Assembly: GCA_020912385.1 (NCBI GenBank)
Contig: CP087221.1
Location: 310,001 to 374,000, forward strand
Direction of reading: 5' to 3'
Length of the DNA: 64,000 nucleotides
Source of the DNA: Neofusicoccum parvum
Lineage: Eukaryota; Ascomycota; Dothideomycetes; Botryosphaeriales; Botryosphaeriaceae
Shown here piece by piece: positions 31,867 through 42,231 of this stretch; the stretch's first letter is position 1; every line of letters begins with the position of its first letter. The notes under the pieces are model-generated. The model did not search any database and was not told the origin of the DNA. It saw only the letters and a list, made by a program, of their open reading frames with translations. Made by a program: the position numbers and the translations under genes.

Positions 31867-34080
31867 ATGCCTCAGCTTGCTGGCCAAAAGCGCAAGAGAG
31901 CCGACCAGAAGCACCCGTAAGCTTGTGCCTGTCCTGCTCCAATGCCCAATTGCTGACGAGAACAAAGCTATCTTGCAGGCAACTATGCACCGGCCACACG
32001 GACGCGAGAGTTGACGCCATGCACCTACACGGGATCCATTCCTGAAGAGCTCGTCGGCGGCCAGTATGTTCGCAATGGAGGCAACCCCATCTCCAATGAA
32101 GACCTGGGCCGCGACGCTCACTGGTTTGACGGAGACGGCATGCTCGCCGGCGTCCTGTTCAAGCGTGGCGACGATGGCGAAATCCGTCCAGAGTTTGTGG
32201 CCCAGTTCATTCTGACAGATCTACTTCTATCGTCACTCTCGAACCGGTCCTTGAGGTTTCCAATTCTGCCAAGCATCGCAACGCTCGTCGACCCGCTCTC
32301 TTCGCTCTTGGCCATCATGCTACGGATCATGAGGACTGTGTTCCTTGTCATACTCTCGCATCTGCCGGGTTCTCGCCAGCCCATTAAGAAGATCAGCGTG
32401 GCAAACACAGGAGTCTACTATCACGACGGTCGCGCACTAGCCACGTGCGAGAGCGGGCCTCCTATCAGGGTCTCTCTGCCCACACTGGAAACCATTGGCT
32501 GGTTCAATGGCAGTACTGCAGAAGGAGAGCCCGCCAGGAGAAGTGACGAGGCCAGATTTGGAGGCACGAGATTGTTGGGTTTCATGAAAGAATGGACTAC
32601 GGGCCACCCAAAGGTCGATCCTGAGACCAACGAGATGATCCTGTACCACTGTACCTTTGCTCCTCCATATATCCACTACTCGATACTTCCGGCCACGAAC
32701 AATGCCGCACGCAACACAGCGCCTCTCCCGAAATTAATTAACCAGCCGGTCTCTGGAGTTTCTGGCGGCAATATGATGCATGATTTCGGCGTATCGCGGA
32801 AGCATACCATTATCATGGATCTCCCTCTCACCTTGGATCCTCTTAACCTCGTCAAGAACAAGCCAATTGTATCATACGACCCTTCTGCACCATCCCGGTT
32901 TGGCGTGTTCCCGCGCAGGAACCCTTCTCGCGTTCATTGGTTCGAAACATCAGCATGCTGTATCTTCCACACAGCCAACGCCTGGGACGATGAAGACAAG
33001 TCGGGTCATGTTACTTCTGTCAACCTCCTAGCCTGCAGGCTCACTTCTGCGACGCTGGTCTATAGTGCTGGTAATGTTGCGGTGCCTAAACTGCCCAAGA
33101 GGTCCCCGGATGACGACAGACCTATCTCCTTTTTCGATAAATACGACTTCGACGACACGGATACTGCTGCCGGTGAGATTTCCTTCCCCGAATCTGGAGG
33201 GTTCGACGCTGCGCCAGATCTTGAGTCACCTCGCCGGGATACAGCACCCCTCCAACCGCTCACGCATATTGATCCCGAACCTGACACGGAATCCATCCCC
33301 GAGCAAAACGCTTGCTCCTCACTGGACGAAGAAGAGCAATGCCGCCTCTACTACTACTCGTTCACTCTCCCGTCCGCTACTTCTGCCCTGCAGATCGCAA
33401 CCCAACACGCTCTATCTGCCATTCCTTTCGAGTTCCCCACCGTCAACCCTGCCTTCTCCATGCGCTTTGCGCGCTATATCTATGGCTGCAGCACCAGCAG
33501 CTCCTCCTTCGGAGCCGCCCTCGGCAAAGCCGCCAAGGTCGACGTCCTAGCCAAACTCGACACCCAGACTCTCATTGTCCGCGGCCAAGTGTACCCACCT
33601 CACCCAGTCACCGGCTGCGTCGATACTCGCTCGGTGTCGGAAGTTCTGGCGCAGCAGGCTAAACTGGACGATCAGGACGATCCGGTGCGCTGCTTCAGGA
33701 TGCCGGACGGTTGGTATGCGCAGGAAGCGCGGTTCGTTTCGCGAAGGGGTGCTGCAAAAGAAGATGATGGGTATTTGCTATTCTACGCGTTTGATGAGAG
33801 TCAGCTGGACAAGGACGGCGAGGCACGACCGGAGGCTGTGAGTGAGCTATGGATCTTGGATGCAAAGACCATGCGGGATGTGTTTGCAAGGGTGCGGCTG
33901 CCGCAGCGTGTACCGTATGGGTTGCACGGTGAGTGGTTTGAGGAGAGGCAGATCAGAGAGCAGCGGCCGTTCGAGAAGATGAGGACGGTGGAAGATGTGC
34001 TGAGGAAAGAAGGAGAAGAGAAGGGCTTGTGGCGGGCGTGGATGGGGACGAGGAGAACACTTGAGCGGTGGTTGGCGTGA
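31867..34080 (+). CDS. carX: Carotenoid cleavage oxygenase, CarX type (retinal-forming)
   Basis: Exon 1 is 31867-31916 and exon 2 is 31968-34080; protein 720 aa. The 51 nt intron has a GTAAGC donor, a TGCTGAC branch site and an AAAG acceptor. This choice restores the family start KHPYLAGNYAPA, whereas the nearby TTGCAG would shift the frame. Seen: four predicted iron-ligand histidines, His230 (TTGHPKVD), His278 (NMMHDFG), His341 (CCIFHTANAW) and His670 (PYGLHGEWF), plus GGQYVRNGGNP and DAHWFDGDGM. Family knowledge: Fusarium CarX splits beta-carotene symmetrically into two retinal molecules. Length and the internal insertion (RFPILPSIATLVDPL region) favour CarX over the torulene-cleaving CarT/CAO-2. 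Position beside carRA supports this. A variable acidic segment (about residues 370-450) interrupts the propeller. Confidence 0.92.
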
Positions 34081-34225
34081 TATTGAGACTCGCTAATGAT
34101 GTGGTTGATGCATACTGGCGTCTTGGAGGCGGGACATGGGCGTAATGATACCTTCAACATGCAAATTCGGCGTCTAAGCATTCTATACACAGCCTCGTCT
34201 AGGTCAGTAATCGTAATCTCCTCAT

Positions 34226-35724
34226 TCACCGCATCCAACATGCTTGCTCTCTCCGAACGTCTCTAATTGAATCCGCAATCCTCCTCACCCCTTCTGCCAA
34301 CTCTTCCTCTTCATGCCACGCCCAGCACAGCCTTATTCCCATCTCAAACCCACCCTTCTCTTTAGCCCTATCCGCACTGCCCGGATCACCCTCAATCCTG
34401 AACATATCGCCGAAAGCGAACTTGACCTTGTGCTTCTCTCGAGCAACCGCTGCCAGCTTCCCGGCTGGTGGCAAGTCGGGCGGGAGCATCAAGTACGTGA
34501 AAAAGCCGCCAGCGGAATCCGGCTGTTTGGAGACTGCGTTTGAGGCTTGGGAGTTGGACGAAAGACTGGTTTCGTAGGGCTTCCCGGTGTCGATTACGAC
34601 ACCGAGCGGAACTAGGTGATCCTTGATGGCCTTGAGGAGGGCGTGGTAGCGACGCTGGTAGGTTGGAACCAAGACGGTGGAAATGTGCTTCTGGAGGGCG
34701 CCGGTGGAGATGAGCTGGTGGATGAACATGGAGCTGAAGTGGGCCGGATTGCCACCGGAGCGGGTGGAGCCTCTGTGTAGGATGGTCAGAATCTCCCCAA
34801 AATGCTCTAGACAAACGTGCAAACTCACATAATCATCAACCTGTCCACCACCGCCTCCGTGCTCTCCACCCAGCTCACCCTCACGCCCGGCGCGACGATC
34901 TTCGAGAAACTCCCATTGCTCAACGCATTCCCCCACCCGTCCTTCACGCCCCCATCCAGCACCCTATCCACATCCACAATCCTGGGCGGCAGCGGTCCCA
35001 GCGCCTCGACACCGACGCCCTCCTCCACCGGCCACCGCAGCACATCATACACATCATCCGTCACGACCAGCACGTCCAGCTCCCGCGCCAACCGCACCAC
35101 CTCCTCCCTCCGCCGCAAGCTCATCGTCTTCGCGCTCGGGTTCGACCACGTCGGCACCATGTACAGCACATGGCGATAGACCCGGCACGGCCCCAGCCCC
35201 TTCCGCTCGGGCTCCTCCGACCGCAGGCCCAGGCGGCCCCACTCGCCGGTGCCGGCGGCCACCTCGCGCTCGACGCGCTCGACGGCGGCGCGCAGGAAGG
35301 CGAGGTCGATGCCCTCGGCGTCCTCGGGCACGCCGCGCAGGCGGCCCTCGAAGCCGGCGTCGGCGAAGATGGGGCTGGCGAGGAAGTAGGTCGGCTCGAC
35401 CATCCACACGCACCGCGTGTAGCGCGCGTCGGCGAAGCGCAGCGCCGCGCTCAGCAGCGTGGCCGACGCGCCGTTGCCGACCAGGACGCGCGACGCCGGG
35501 ATCGCGTACGCCGCGCCCGACGCCGTGGCCGGCGCGTAGGCCGACGTCAGCCAGCGGGCGATGGCGGCGCGCAGGGGCTCGTGGCCGTGGCCCGGGCCGT
35601 AGTTGAGGGCGGCGGCGCTGGTGGTGGGGGAGCTGAGGATGGCCGGGGCGGCGGCGAGGAGCGGCGCGGTGGGGTGGAGGGTTGTGGAGGGCCAGCCGAG
35701 CTGGAGGTCGATGGGGGCGCGCAT
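34226..35724 (-). CDS. PLP-dependent aminotransferase class I/II (fold type I)
   Basis: Two exons, 35724-34829 and 34772-34226 (GTGAGT donor, CACAG acceptor), encode 480 aa. Seen: LNYGPGHGHEPLRAAIARWL near the start, VLVGNGASATLLSAALRF, the PLP-phenol segment YMVPTWSNPSAKTMSLRRRE, VVTDDVYDVLRW (Asp of the pyridine-nitrogen contact), the Schiff-base lysine in GSFSKIVAPGVR (Lys275), and IGSTRSGGNPAH across the intron. These fit the 2-aminoadipate/valine-pyruvate-type subgroup also common in fungal secondary metabolism. The substrate is unknown. It converges on carX with 145 bp between stops; there is no evidence it takes part in carotenoid metabolism. Confidence 0.85.
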
Positions 35725-36134
35725 GGCTGGTGGTTGTGGTGGCTGCGGTGGGCGGATCGCCGGGGAAGAGGGTGGTGGGTTGTGTTGGGCGACGGGGCGC
35801 GGCTTGGTGTTGGTGTTGCCCGGATCAGTGTCACATGCTTTGGCTGGAGGCTGCTATCGAGCTGCTGGGTGGGGTGAGCTTATGGCGAGGTGTGAGGTGC
35901 GCGGGTAGAGCGGAGGGGTCGCGCTCGCACGTCATTGCCGGCGGTTGGTGGCCGATGTCGCCCACTCTTGGCGCCCCGAACATGCTTCCTATTTGGGTAG
36001 TCGCTTCACGGAACATTGTGCAGCGCGCATGGGGAGTTGGAGCATCGTTTTTCACGCCTCTCCTTCTGCGCTGTCGCGTCTGCGTGAATGCTTCAACCCC
36101 CAATGAATAATCTCTCCATATCTGAACATTGAAC
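35725..36134. promoter_or_regulatory. Aminotransferase promoter and 3' flank of the upstream gene
   Basis: 410 bp between two minus-strand genes, with no coding signal recognised. An open frame continuing from the upstream gene through this stretch is read-through of an intron and 3' flank, not coding. Confidence 0.4.
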
Positions 36135-37096
36135 TTAGTGCAAGCGAACCTCCTCGACACCCTGCGCCACCTCGTCGACCGCCATATCGCCAACCTGAGC
36201 CTCCACGACACAAACCATGCCGTCGTCCTGGCTATCTTCCGGCGCAAGATCACCAGCGGGGCCGGCCGCGCCGTCCATGACAAGGTCCTTTCACGAAACT
36301 TGTCAGTAGCACCCGTTGACTTCCTGTTGATGGGAACAATGTTGGCCAAGCGTACCTGGACATCGCCGTCCTTGACCTCCCTCAGGTCCTGCGCCAGCTC
36401 GTCGATGCTGGCCTCCAGCTCGTCAACAACGCAGGACACCACCGCATCGTCCAGCTCGTAGTTGATGAGCTGGATGTCGCGGCGACTCTTGCGGAACGAC
36501 TCAACCGCAAGAGGGCACCACTGCTGGAGTTTGCGGATGCGGCGAGCGTGGACGCCGTCGCCCATGCCATCCGTCTCAATCGACCTGAGGATCATGGGGA
36601 TCCTCTTCTCCGAGTCCAGCATGTCCTGGATGGTGCGTGCGCAGAAGTTGTCGATGAAGCGGAAGTGTTCGACAGGGGTGGAGGCGGCGGAAACCTTCTT
36701 GAGAGCATCCACGATGACGTCACGGAAGCCATCGACAACGTTGCGGCATTCGGCGTGAATGGCGTTGAAGAGCCCCAAGTGGCCGGCCGCCAATGCGGCA
36801 GGCGTGCCGAAGCGCGCGTGCCGAAGCGCGTCCGTGGGGCCGTACAGGCCGCTAGCGATCAAGTCTTCGTGGGTTGGAATGAGGGAGCTGTCTGGCATCT
36901 CGTAGTCGTCGTAGTGCGGCTCGATATCGCCGCTCTCCAGGCCCGCGTCGGCCATCTCCTGGAGCATCTGGGCGATCTCGCGGCGCATCTCGGGAGTACC
37001 GGGCGGAGAGGAAGGTGGGAATGGCAGAGCATCGATTTCGTCGTTGCGAGAGCGCGTGTCTGGAGTCGCGTCCATCGCGTCTTGGAAGTTGTCCAT
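36135..37096 (-). CDS. Unrecognised acidic helical protein
   Basis: Two exons, 37096-36356 and 36287-36135, joined across a 69 nt intron (GTACGC donor, GCTACTGAC branch site, GAAAG acceptor), give 297 aa. Retaining the intron gives a longer frame whose tail turns Arg/Trp-rich, unlike the rest. The spliced tail (DLVMDGAAGPAGDLAPEDSQ and onward) is acidic like the body, which supports the splice. Seen: an acidic N-terminus (PHYDDYEMPDSSLIPTHEDL), a mostly alpha-helical centre, and no signal peptide, membrane segment or familiar motif. I do not recognise the family. It starts 885 bp from, and is divergent to, the Argonaute-like gene. Confidence 0.68.
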
Positions 37097-37981
37097 GCTG
37101 AAAGGGGCTCTGATATTTATGGGTGAAAACGTGGTGCTGGACCGTTGGGCAGAGTACGTATTTAGAGGGTTTGTTGTGCGGGCTGTCGTCGCGAGAGTTT
37201 GGACAGGTGGTGGCGTCGAGGTGTGGAAAGCAGTAGAGCAGCCGAAACTTTTGTGGACGCGCCCTCACCGCACCACGTGTAAGCGAGTCACATGGCTGGG
37301 CAGGGCAGTGAATGCTTCCATGGCCTGTTTCAGTGCCTTGTTGGCACGGTGGCATACCCTGTTTCACCGCCTCCACAAAGAGAGTAACTCGCAGCCTCTT
37401 CGTTCCTCCACATTGCAAAATATAATTAAGTCCACTTAAGAGCCAAAAGATCCAAGGGCAGCCTGAGAGAAAACGCTGGAAACTGGGGCCAGTTCTTCCA
37501 TAGAAGCTGGTCGGCCTGAGAATTTTGTGAAGGCGTTAGCAGCTCCGTGCATCTCGGTGGGCCAATCTGCGTGATCAAAGTCAGTCCTGCCGGAAGCAAA
37601 CTTAATCTGTAGGCTGGAATCTAGCAAGGGCGGTGAAGAAACCCACCAGGATAGCCAATCTCAGGCGAAGTTTTCACAGGCATATGTTGTGTTCTACAAG
37701 TCTGGCGCCCATCAAAGATTGCTTTGAATTGGGCAAACCTACAAGGCTACAATCAATCGACCCTGTCATCCGCCGTGGGAAGCACCTCGTTTGTGGCTTG
37801 CCAACCATGCTCCTGACTGCCGCGGAATCAGAATTAGTACCAGCAACACGACTATTTAAGCGCCTGAGACGGACGCCCACTCCCGCAGCACCAGACAGCT
37901 TCGTGAGCTGCTTTGATCAAGAGTTTCTGAAGACTTTTTGAGCCTGTCGGTACGCTAACGCCAGCTCCTGCTTTCTTTAAC
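37097..37981. promoter_or_regulatory. Divergent upstream region of the Argonaute-like gene and its neighbour
   Basis: 885 bp between divergent starts. A TATTTAA element at 37853-37859 lies about 125 bp upstream of the Argonaute-like ATG at 37982. Composition becomes visibly less GC-rich from about 37100 onward. No repeat was recognised. Confidence 0.45.
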
Positions 37982-40900
37982 ATGGCCTCTCCCAGTACAC
38001 CTGTGGAAACCCCGAAGAGGCATAGCAAGGGTCCAGTGAGTTGTGGTTCTCCAGGAGGCATGAATGGAATTGGAGATGTCGTGGCCTCGAAGAAGGGGCA
38101 TACTAAGACGATTTCCAACTACAACATTCCGGAGCAGGACACTAAGCCTTCACGTTCACACTCTCGGACAGCCAGCGGTACCCATTACGACGCAGCGGAA
38201 GATCAACAAGCAGAATTCCTGGAAGTCAGCTCGGAATCCTACTATGGACCTGTCACCACAATCAATTCAACAGTTGGCAAGTTTTTCGAAGTTGTAGGTA
38301 CTCCTGCGAGGCTCTGTCAGCATACAGTCTCGTTTTTCTCTACGGAACCGAAGAGGAAGGAGGTCAGCCTCAAGTCTTTGAGGCGTGTACTTCTGAGGGA
38401 ACTCGTGAATGAAAAGCTGAGCAAGCCTGGTATTCCTCCTCCTGTGCATCATGGAGCCGAGAAAATCTACTCCATGAAACCTCTACACGACGAGCTAAAG
38501 GCAACTCCATCAGAGAAGCTCTACGACATTGATTATCCAGACCCCAAACAGCCTGGTACACACACTCGCTACGAGGCCAAGATTCGCCGCCTTCCAGACG
38601 TCAAATTCGAGAATGTGCGAGGATGCACGAAAGGCTCTAAATGTGGAGGTTGCGACGATTGCCCGGTTAAAGAATGCCTGAATGCTCTGAATGCCTTGCT
38701 ACAATCGGTTCTGAAGACAAAAGCGGGACAGGAAGGCTGGGTACCCGTCAACGACACATTGTACATGCCCAAAGAACCCGAGGAACTCCAAGAACCCAAG
38801 GTGCCTAAGGCGCCCACGGAATCTGAGAAAGTGATGGTAGATGACCTGATGGGTCTGCGTCGGGCCATTAATTTCTCCATCAACCTCTTGGGAGAGAATT
38901 GTCGTTCCGCGGGTCGATCTGAGAAGACACCTCACAAGCTGGTACTGTCCGTTGGTGTTCACCCGATGCCGCTCATCAAGGCAGGGAATCTGGGAACAAT
39001 CTACAGGAGGTACTTAGAAGAAATCCCGGCTAACGCCAGAGAGACCAAGCAGCGGAGGCAGAATGCTCTTGATGCTTTTTTTAAGAGACTGAAAGTCCAT
39101 CTCACTTATTCATCATCTGGAAAGTCGAAGGAGGGAAACTCACCTGGAAAACTGGTAAAAGTCAGTGATCCGGACGACATTGTCAGCGGCCGAGCACATC
39201 GTATTGCCTCTTTTGGCTTGAGTGCCGACAAGCAAATGTTCTACTACCGACCAAAAGGAACAGAAATTTCGGTAGAGCAGTATTACAAGACTGGTAAGTA
39301 ACTGATTAATCAAATGGAGAAAGCCAGACTTAACCAATTTGTTTCCATAGAACGCGAATACACTCTCAATACTCCGAGTCAACCGGTAGCAAATGTTGGA
39401 AGCATCACGAGACCGACATGGGTACCTCTCGAACTCCTTTGGGTACAGGAACAACCGTGCTTCAAATACCCTCCAATTCGTGACCTCAACATATTCAAGT
39501 CAGTGTTGGGAGAACGCGAAAAGATGATCCGAGGTTTCGATATCAACCTTATGAGATCGGAAGACGAGGTCGTCAGGCTTCTGGGTAGGAACGAGCTGAA
39601 GGTATGTAAAATGTGTTACAGAAGAAGCAATGGAGAAAGAACATTGCTGAAAAATCAGGAATCCTTCTTTATTCGTTTCAAGCCTGAGGCAGAGACTTTT
39701 CGGGGACGACTCCTGGCAAACGGGTCGGATGAAGAACTCACGCAGAGACTGGGCGACGCCCGCCCAGACAAAATAATTACGCCAAACTTCAAGAACTCAC
39801 CGAAGAAGATTATCTTCTTGGCGATTAAATGTGGGTCAGAGAAAGACTCTCATGAAAAGGAGCTGTTCAAGGACAACTGCACCTTGTTTTTCAAATACCT
39901 TCAGGACAATGGTAACCTGAGCTCGAACCCAGACGTACAATTCGAGTACCACTCAGCCAATGAGGTTCAGGTGAGTGTGAAGGACCGGAAAGAGTTGTTG
40001 AAGAATCCCATATGCAGCGACAGCCTTGTTTTTATCGGACTGGAAGGCACAGCCCAAGAGCGAAAAGAAATTCATGCAGAGATCAGGCTTTGGAGCGATA
40101 CAGTCAGTGGCCAGCCAACGGTCTTTTTCGATACCTTGAATTTCAACAAGGTCATGCTAAATTGGCACGAGCCTATCCACAAGAAAGAAAAGAGAACGGC
40201 GATTGGCCTCGCCAGAGCTCTTTTGACGAAGGCTATCCACAGGTTCGAAGGCCATACTAAGCCTAGTACTACTCTCAAAGATCTTGCAAAGCCAGGGTAT
40301 ATTCTGGAGAAGACGATGGTGATTGGAGCTTCGCTGGTCCCTGGCGAGATAGATTCGTTCAAAAATCTTCCGTCAATCTCTACAATTGCTACCAGCACCG
40401 ATAAGACATTCACGCAGTACCGAGGGTTCATGCGGCCTCAAGAAGCAGGAGGAAAGGTAAGTTGTATTCAGTTCCTGGTATTGCGCCGTTTGACTGATTG
40501 CGCAAGACCATCGTACACCTTGGCGATATGGTGAAAGAAGCGTTGAAGGCATACTTCGAAGAGAACGAGAACTTGCCGGAATCTATTCTGTACTTCCGTA
40601 ACTGTGTCGGAGAAGACGATTTTGATATCATCAAAAGTGCGGAGACACTTCGGATTGCGGACGCCTTCAACGAAGTTCTGGATGAAAAATTCCCAGAGCC
40701 TAAGCCTAGCCAGAGGACGGACGGGAAGAACTTGAGGACGGTGTTCCCGAATGATGTGCCTAGGATCTGCATCGTAGCCTTGTCTAAAGGCACCAGCACA
40801 AGGTTCTTCTCCGATGGAAGCAGTGTTGGAGGAGATTTCGCCAAGAACCTGAAGGGAGGTGTCGTTGTCGACGCCAAAGAATTCCAGAAAACCAGCGCCA

Positions 40901-41310
40901 AAGCCAGAGAGTTCGATTTCCATCTCCAGTCGTACACCAATCTCTGCAAGTCCATGGATCAGCTCGGGTTTGCCTCAAATACTCACTATTTCGTGCTGAA
41001 GAACGAGCCGCACTGGAAGCGCGAGGATATTGAGCAGGTGGTAAGTAATTATTCTGTCATGTCGATTTTTATCGACGCTAAGAAGTTGTAGACGAACAGG
41101 CTTTGCCTTGTCAATGCCGTCGAAGCGGCTACATCTTACGTCACGCCAGTCTGCTACTCAAGAAAGATCTGCGAAAGAGGTCGTGATTACCTTCGGAGTG
41201 TTGTCGGTGATAATCCAAACAAATACGTTGGTTTGACACCCGAACAAGCAATTGAGGAAGTCAAGAAAGTCACGCTTGTGTTGCCTGACAAGCCGATGTT
41301 CTGGCTGTAG
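37982..41310 (+). CDS. Highly divergent, catalytically inactive-looking Argonaute-like protein
   Basis: Four exons, 37982-39293, 39351-40456, 40507-41040 and 41092-41310, encode 1056 aa; phases are consistent and introns are 50-57 nt. Architecture by eye: a Ser/Thr/Lys-rich head, a Cys cluster (C215, C221, C224, C227, C232), N/L1 region (NALDAFFKRLKVHLTY near residue 365), PAZ (about 400-475: HRIASFG, ISVEQYYK, VPLELLWVQEQ), MID (about 580-745) and PIWI (about 755-1050: EKTMVIGASLVPG, PSISTIATSTD, LPESILYFRNCVGEDDF). At the DEDH slicer positions it has Ser765 for Asp, Lys806/Thr807 for Glu, Asn838 for Asp and Arg1008 for His. MID keeps basic residues but apparently not the Tyr and Gln of the 5'-phosphate pocket. 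Inference: a non-slicing Argonaute relative. It is unlike QDE-2 or SMS-2 in length and detail. Confidence 0.82.
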
Positions 41311-42231
41311 AGCTCTGTCGATTGAAGCACAGCAGCTGCTTCGTCCGGAAACCTGGCCATTCCAGCTATGGCACACTCGAAATTTGGGTTTTCGCTCGCG
41401 ATTCAGACTTTTCAAAAGAATTTCCGTTCATTCTGCACCCTGGTCTGTTTTTCTTTCTTTCTTCTTTGGGTTATCCCTGATTTCTGGTTTTTGGCGTATG
41501 GGTTTGTGGTTTTACTGGTTATGCTTGAATCTGCTTGATTTGATTTCGGCGTTCGGGTTACGGTCTGATCTTAGGGCATTTGCGAAATTCGGTTTCTGTT
41601 TCGGGATTTGGCGTTCGGCGTTCCGTTTTGACATTTCCTTAAAGGCTTCTTTTTGCTTGCTTTCGATTTTGGGTTCCAATGTTACTAGCTTCAGTCGCTC
41701 ATTACGATGCATCGAACCGGAATCAAATTGAGAATCAGACGTGTGAAAACGAATCAAACGTGATCTGTGGCAGTGTTATTAGTATAGTGAGAAGTGTGAA
41801 AACTTAGGAACCAAGCGCGGGCTGTTAAAATTCAAATAGAGATTGAAGTCAATGGTTTGGGCCATATCTGACGCTGGAGCGCGCAATGTAATAATGCGAC
41901 AGCAGGAGCAGTGAGGCCAGATGTGGCGATGTGATGCACTCGTGGTCAACACATAACGTCGATGTGGAAAATGATGGTGTTGTGGAGAAGGAACGGTTGC
42001 GGCGGCGCACGGTGTCGATAAAGTGGCGGCACGTGACGGACTCTGGGCTCTGACGAGGCGGGAGCTCCATCGGCGCGCATCACAACGTAGCTCCGACAGC
42101 AACCTCAGCTTCGCATCGACCCTCAACGCCTCGCCATCCCCATCACCCTCCCAACACCGGCCTCGCACTCCGTCGGACCGTGCTGATTCCCTCCCATACC
42201 CTCACAACTTTCCACCCTCACGTCCGCAACC
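41311..42231. other. T-rich intergenic stretch, Argonaute-like 3' flank and RPN5 promoter
   Basis: From about 41400 to 41760 the plus strand is strongly T-rich with TTTC-type runs and short imperfect repeats. An open frame of about 160 codons there is rich in Phe, Leu and Ser, as expected from composition alone. The part from about 41850 to 42231 should hold the RPN5 promoter. Confidence 0.45.

Noticed and set aside
31224..32045. Plus-strand 273-codon ORF across the carRA/carX promoter
   Set aside because: Arg/Ala/Pro-rich chance ORF in GC-rich DNA. It runs in another frame over carX exon 1, whose homology is clear.
34226..35724. Aminotransferase as a member of the carotenoid cluster
   Set aside because: It converges on carX, and no known step of carotenoid or retinal synthesis uses a PLP aminotransferase.
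35831..36355. Extended C-terminus of the unknown acidic protein when read without splicing
   Set aside because: It becomes Arg/Trp-rich, while a good GT-AG intron with a branch site gives an acidic tail consistent with the rest.
41252..41731. Plus-strand 159-codon ORF, hydrophobic, downstream of the Argonaute-like gene
   Set aside because: It overlaps the end of that gene, and its Phe/Leu/Ser richness follows from the T-rich sequence. No start context or domain.
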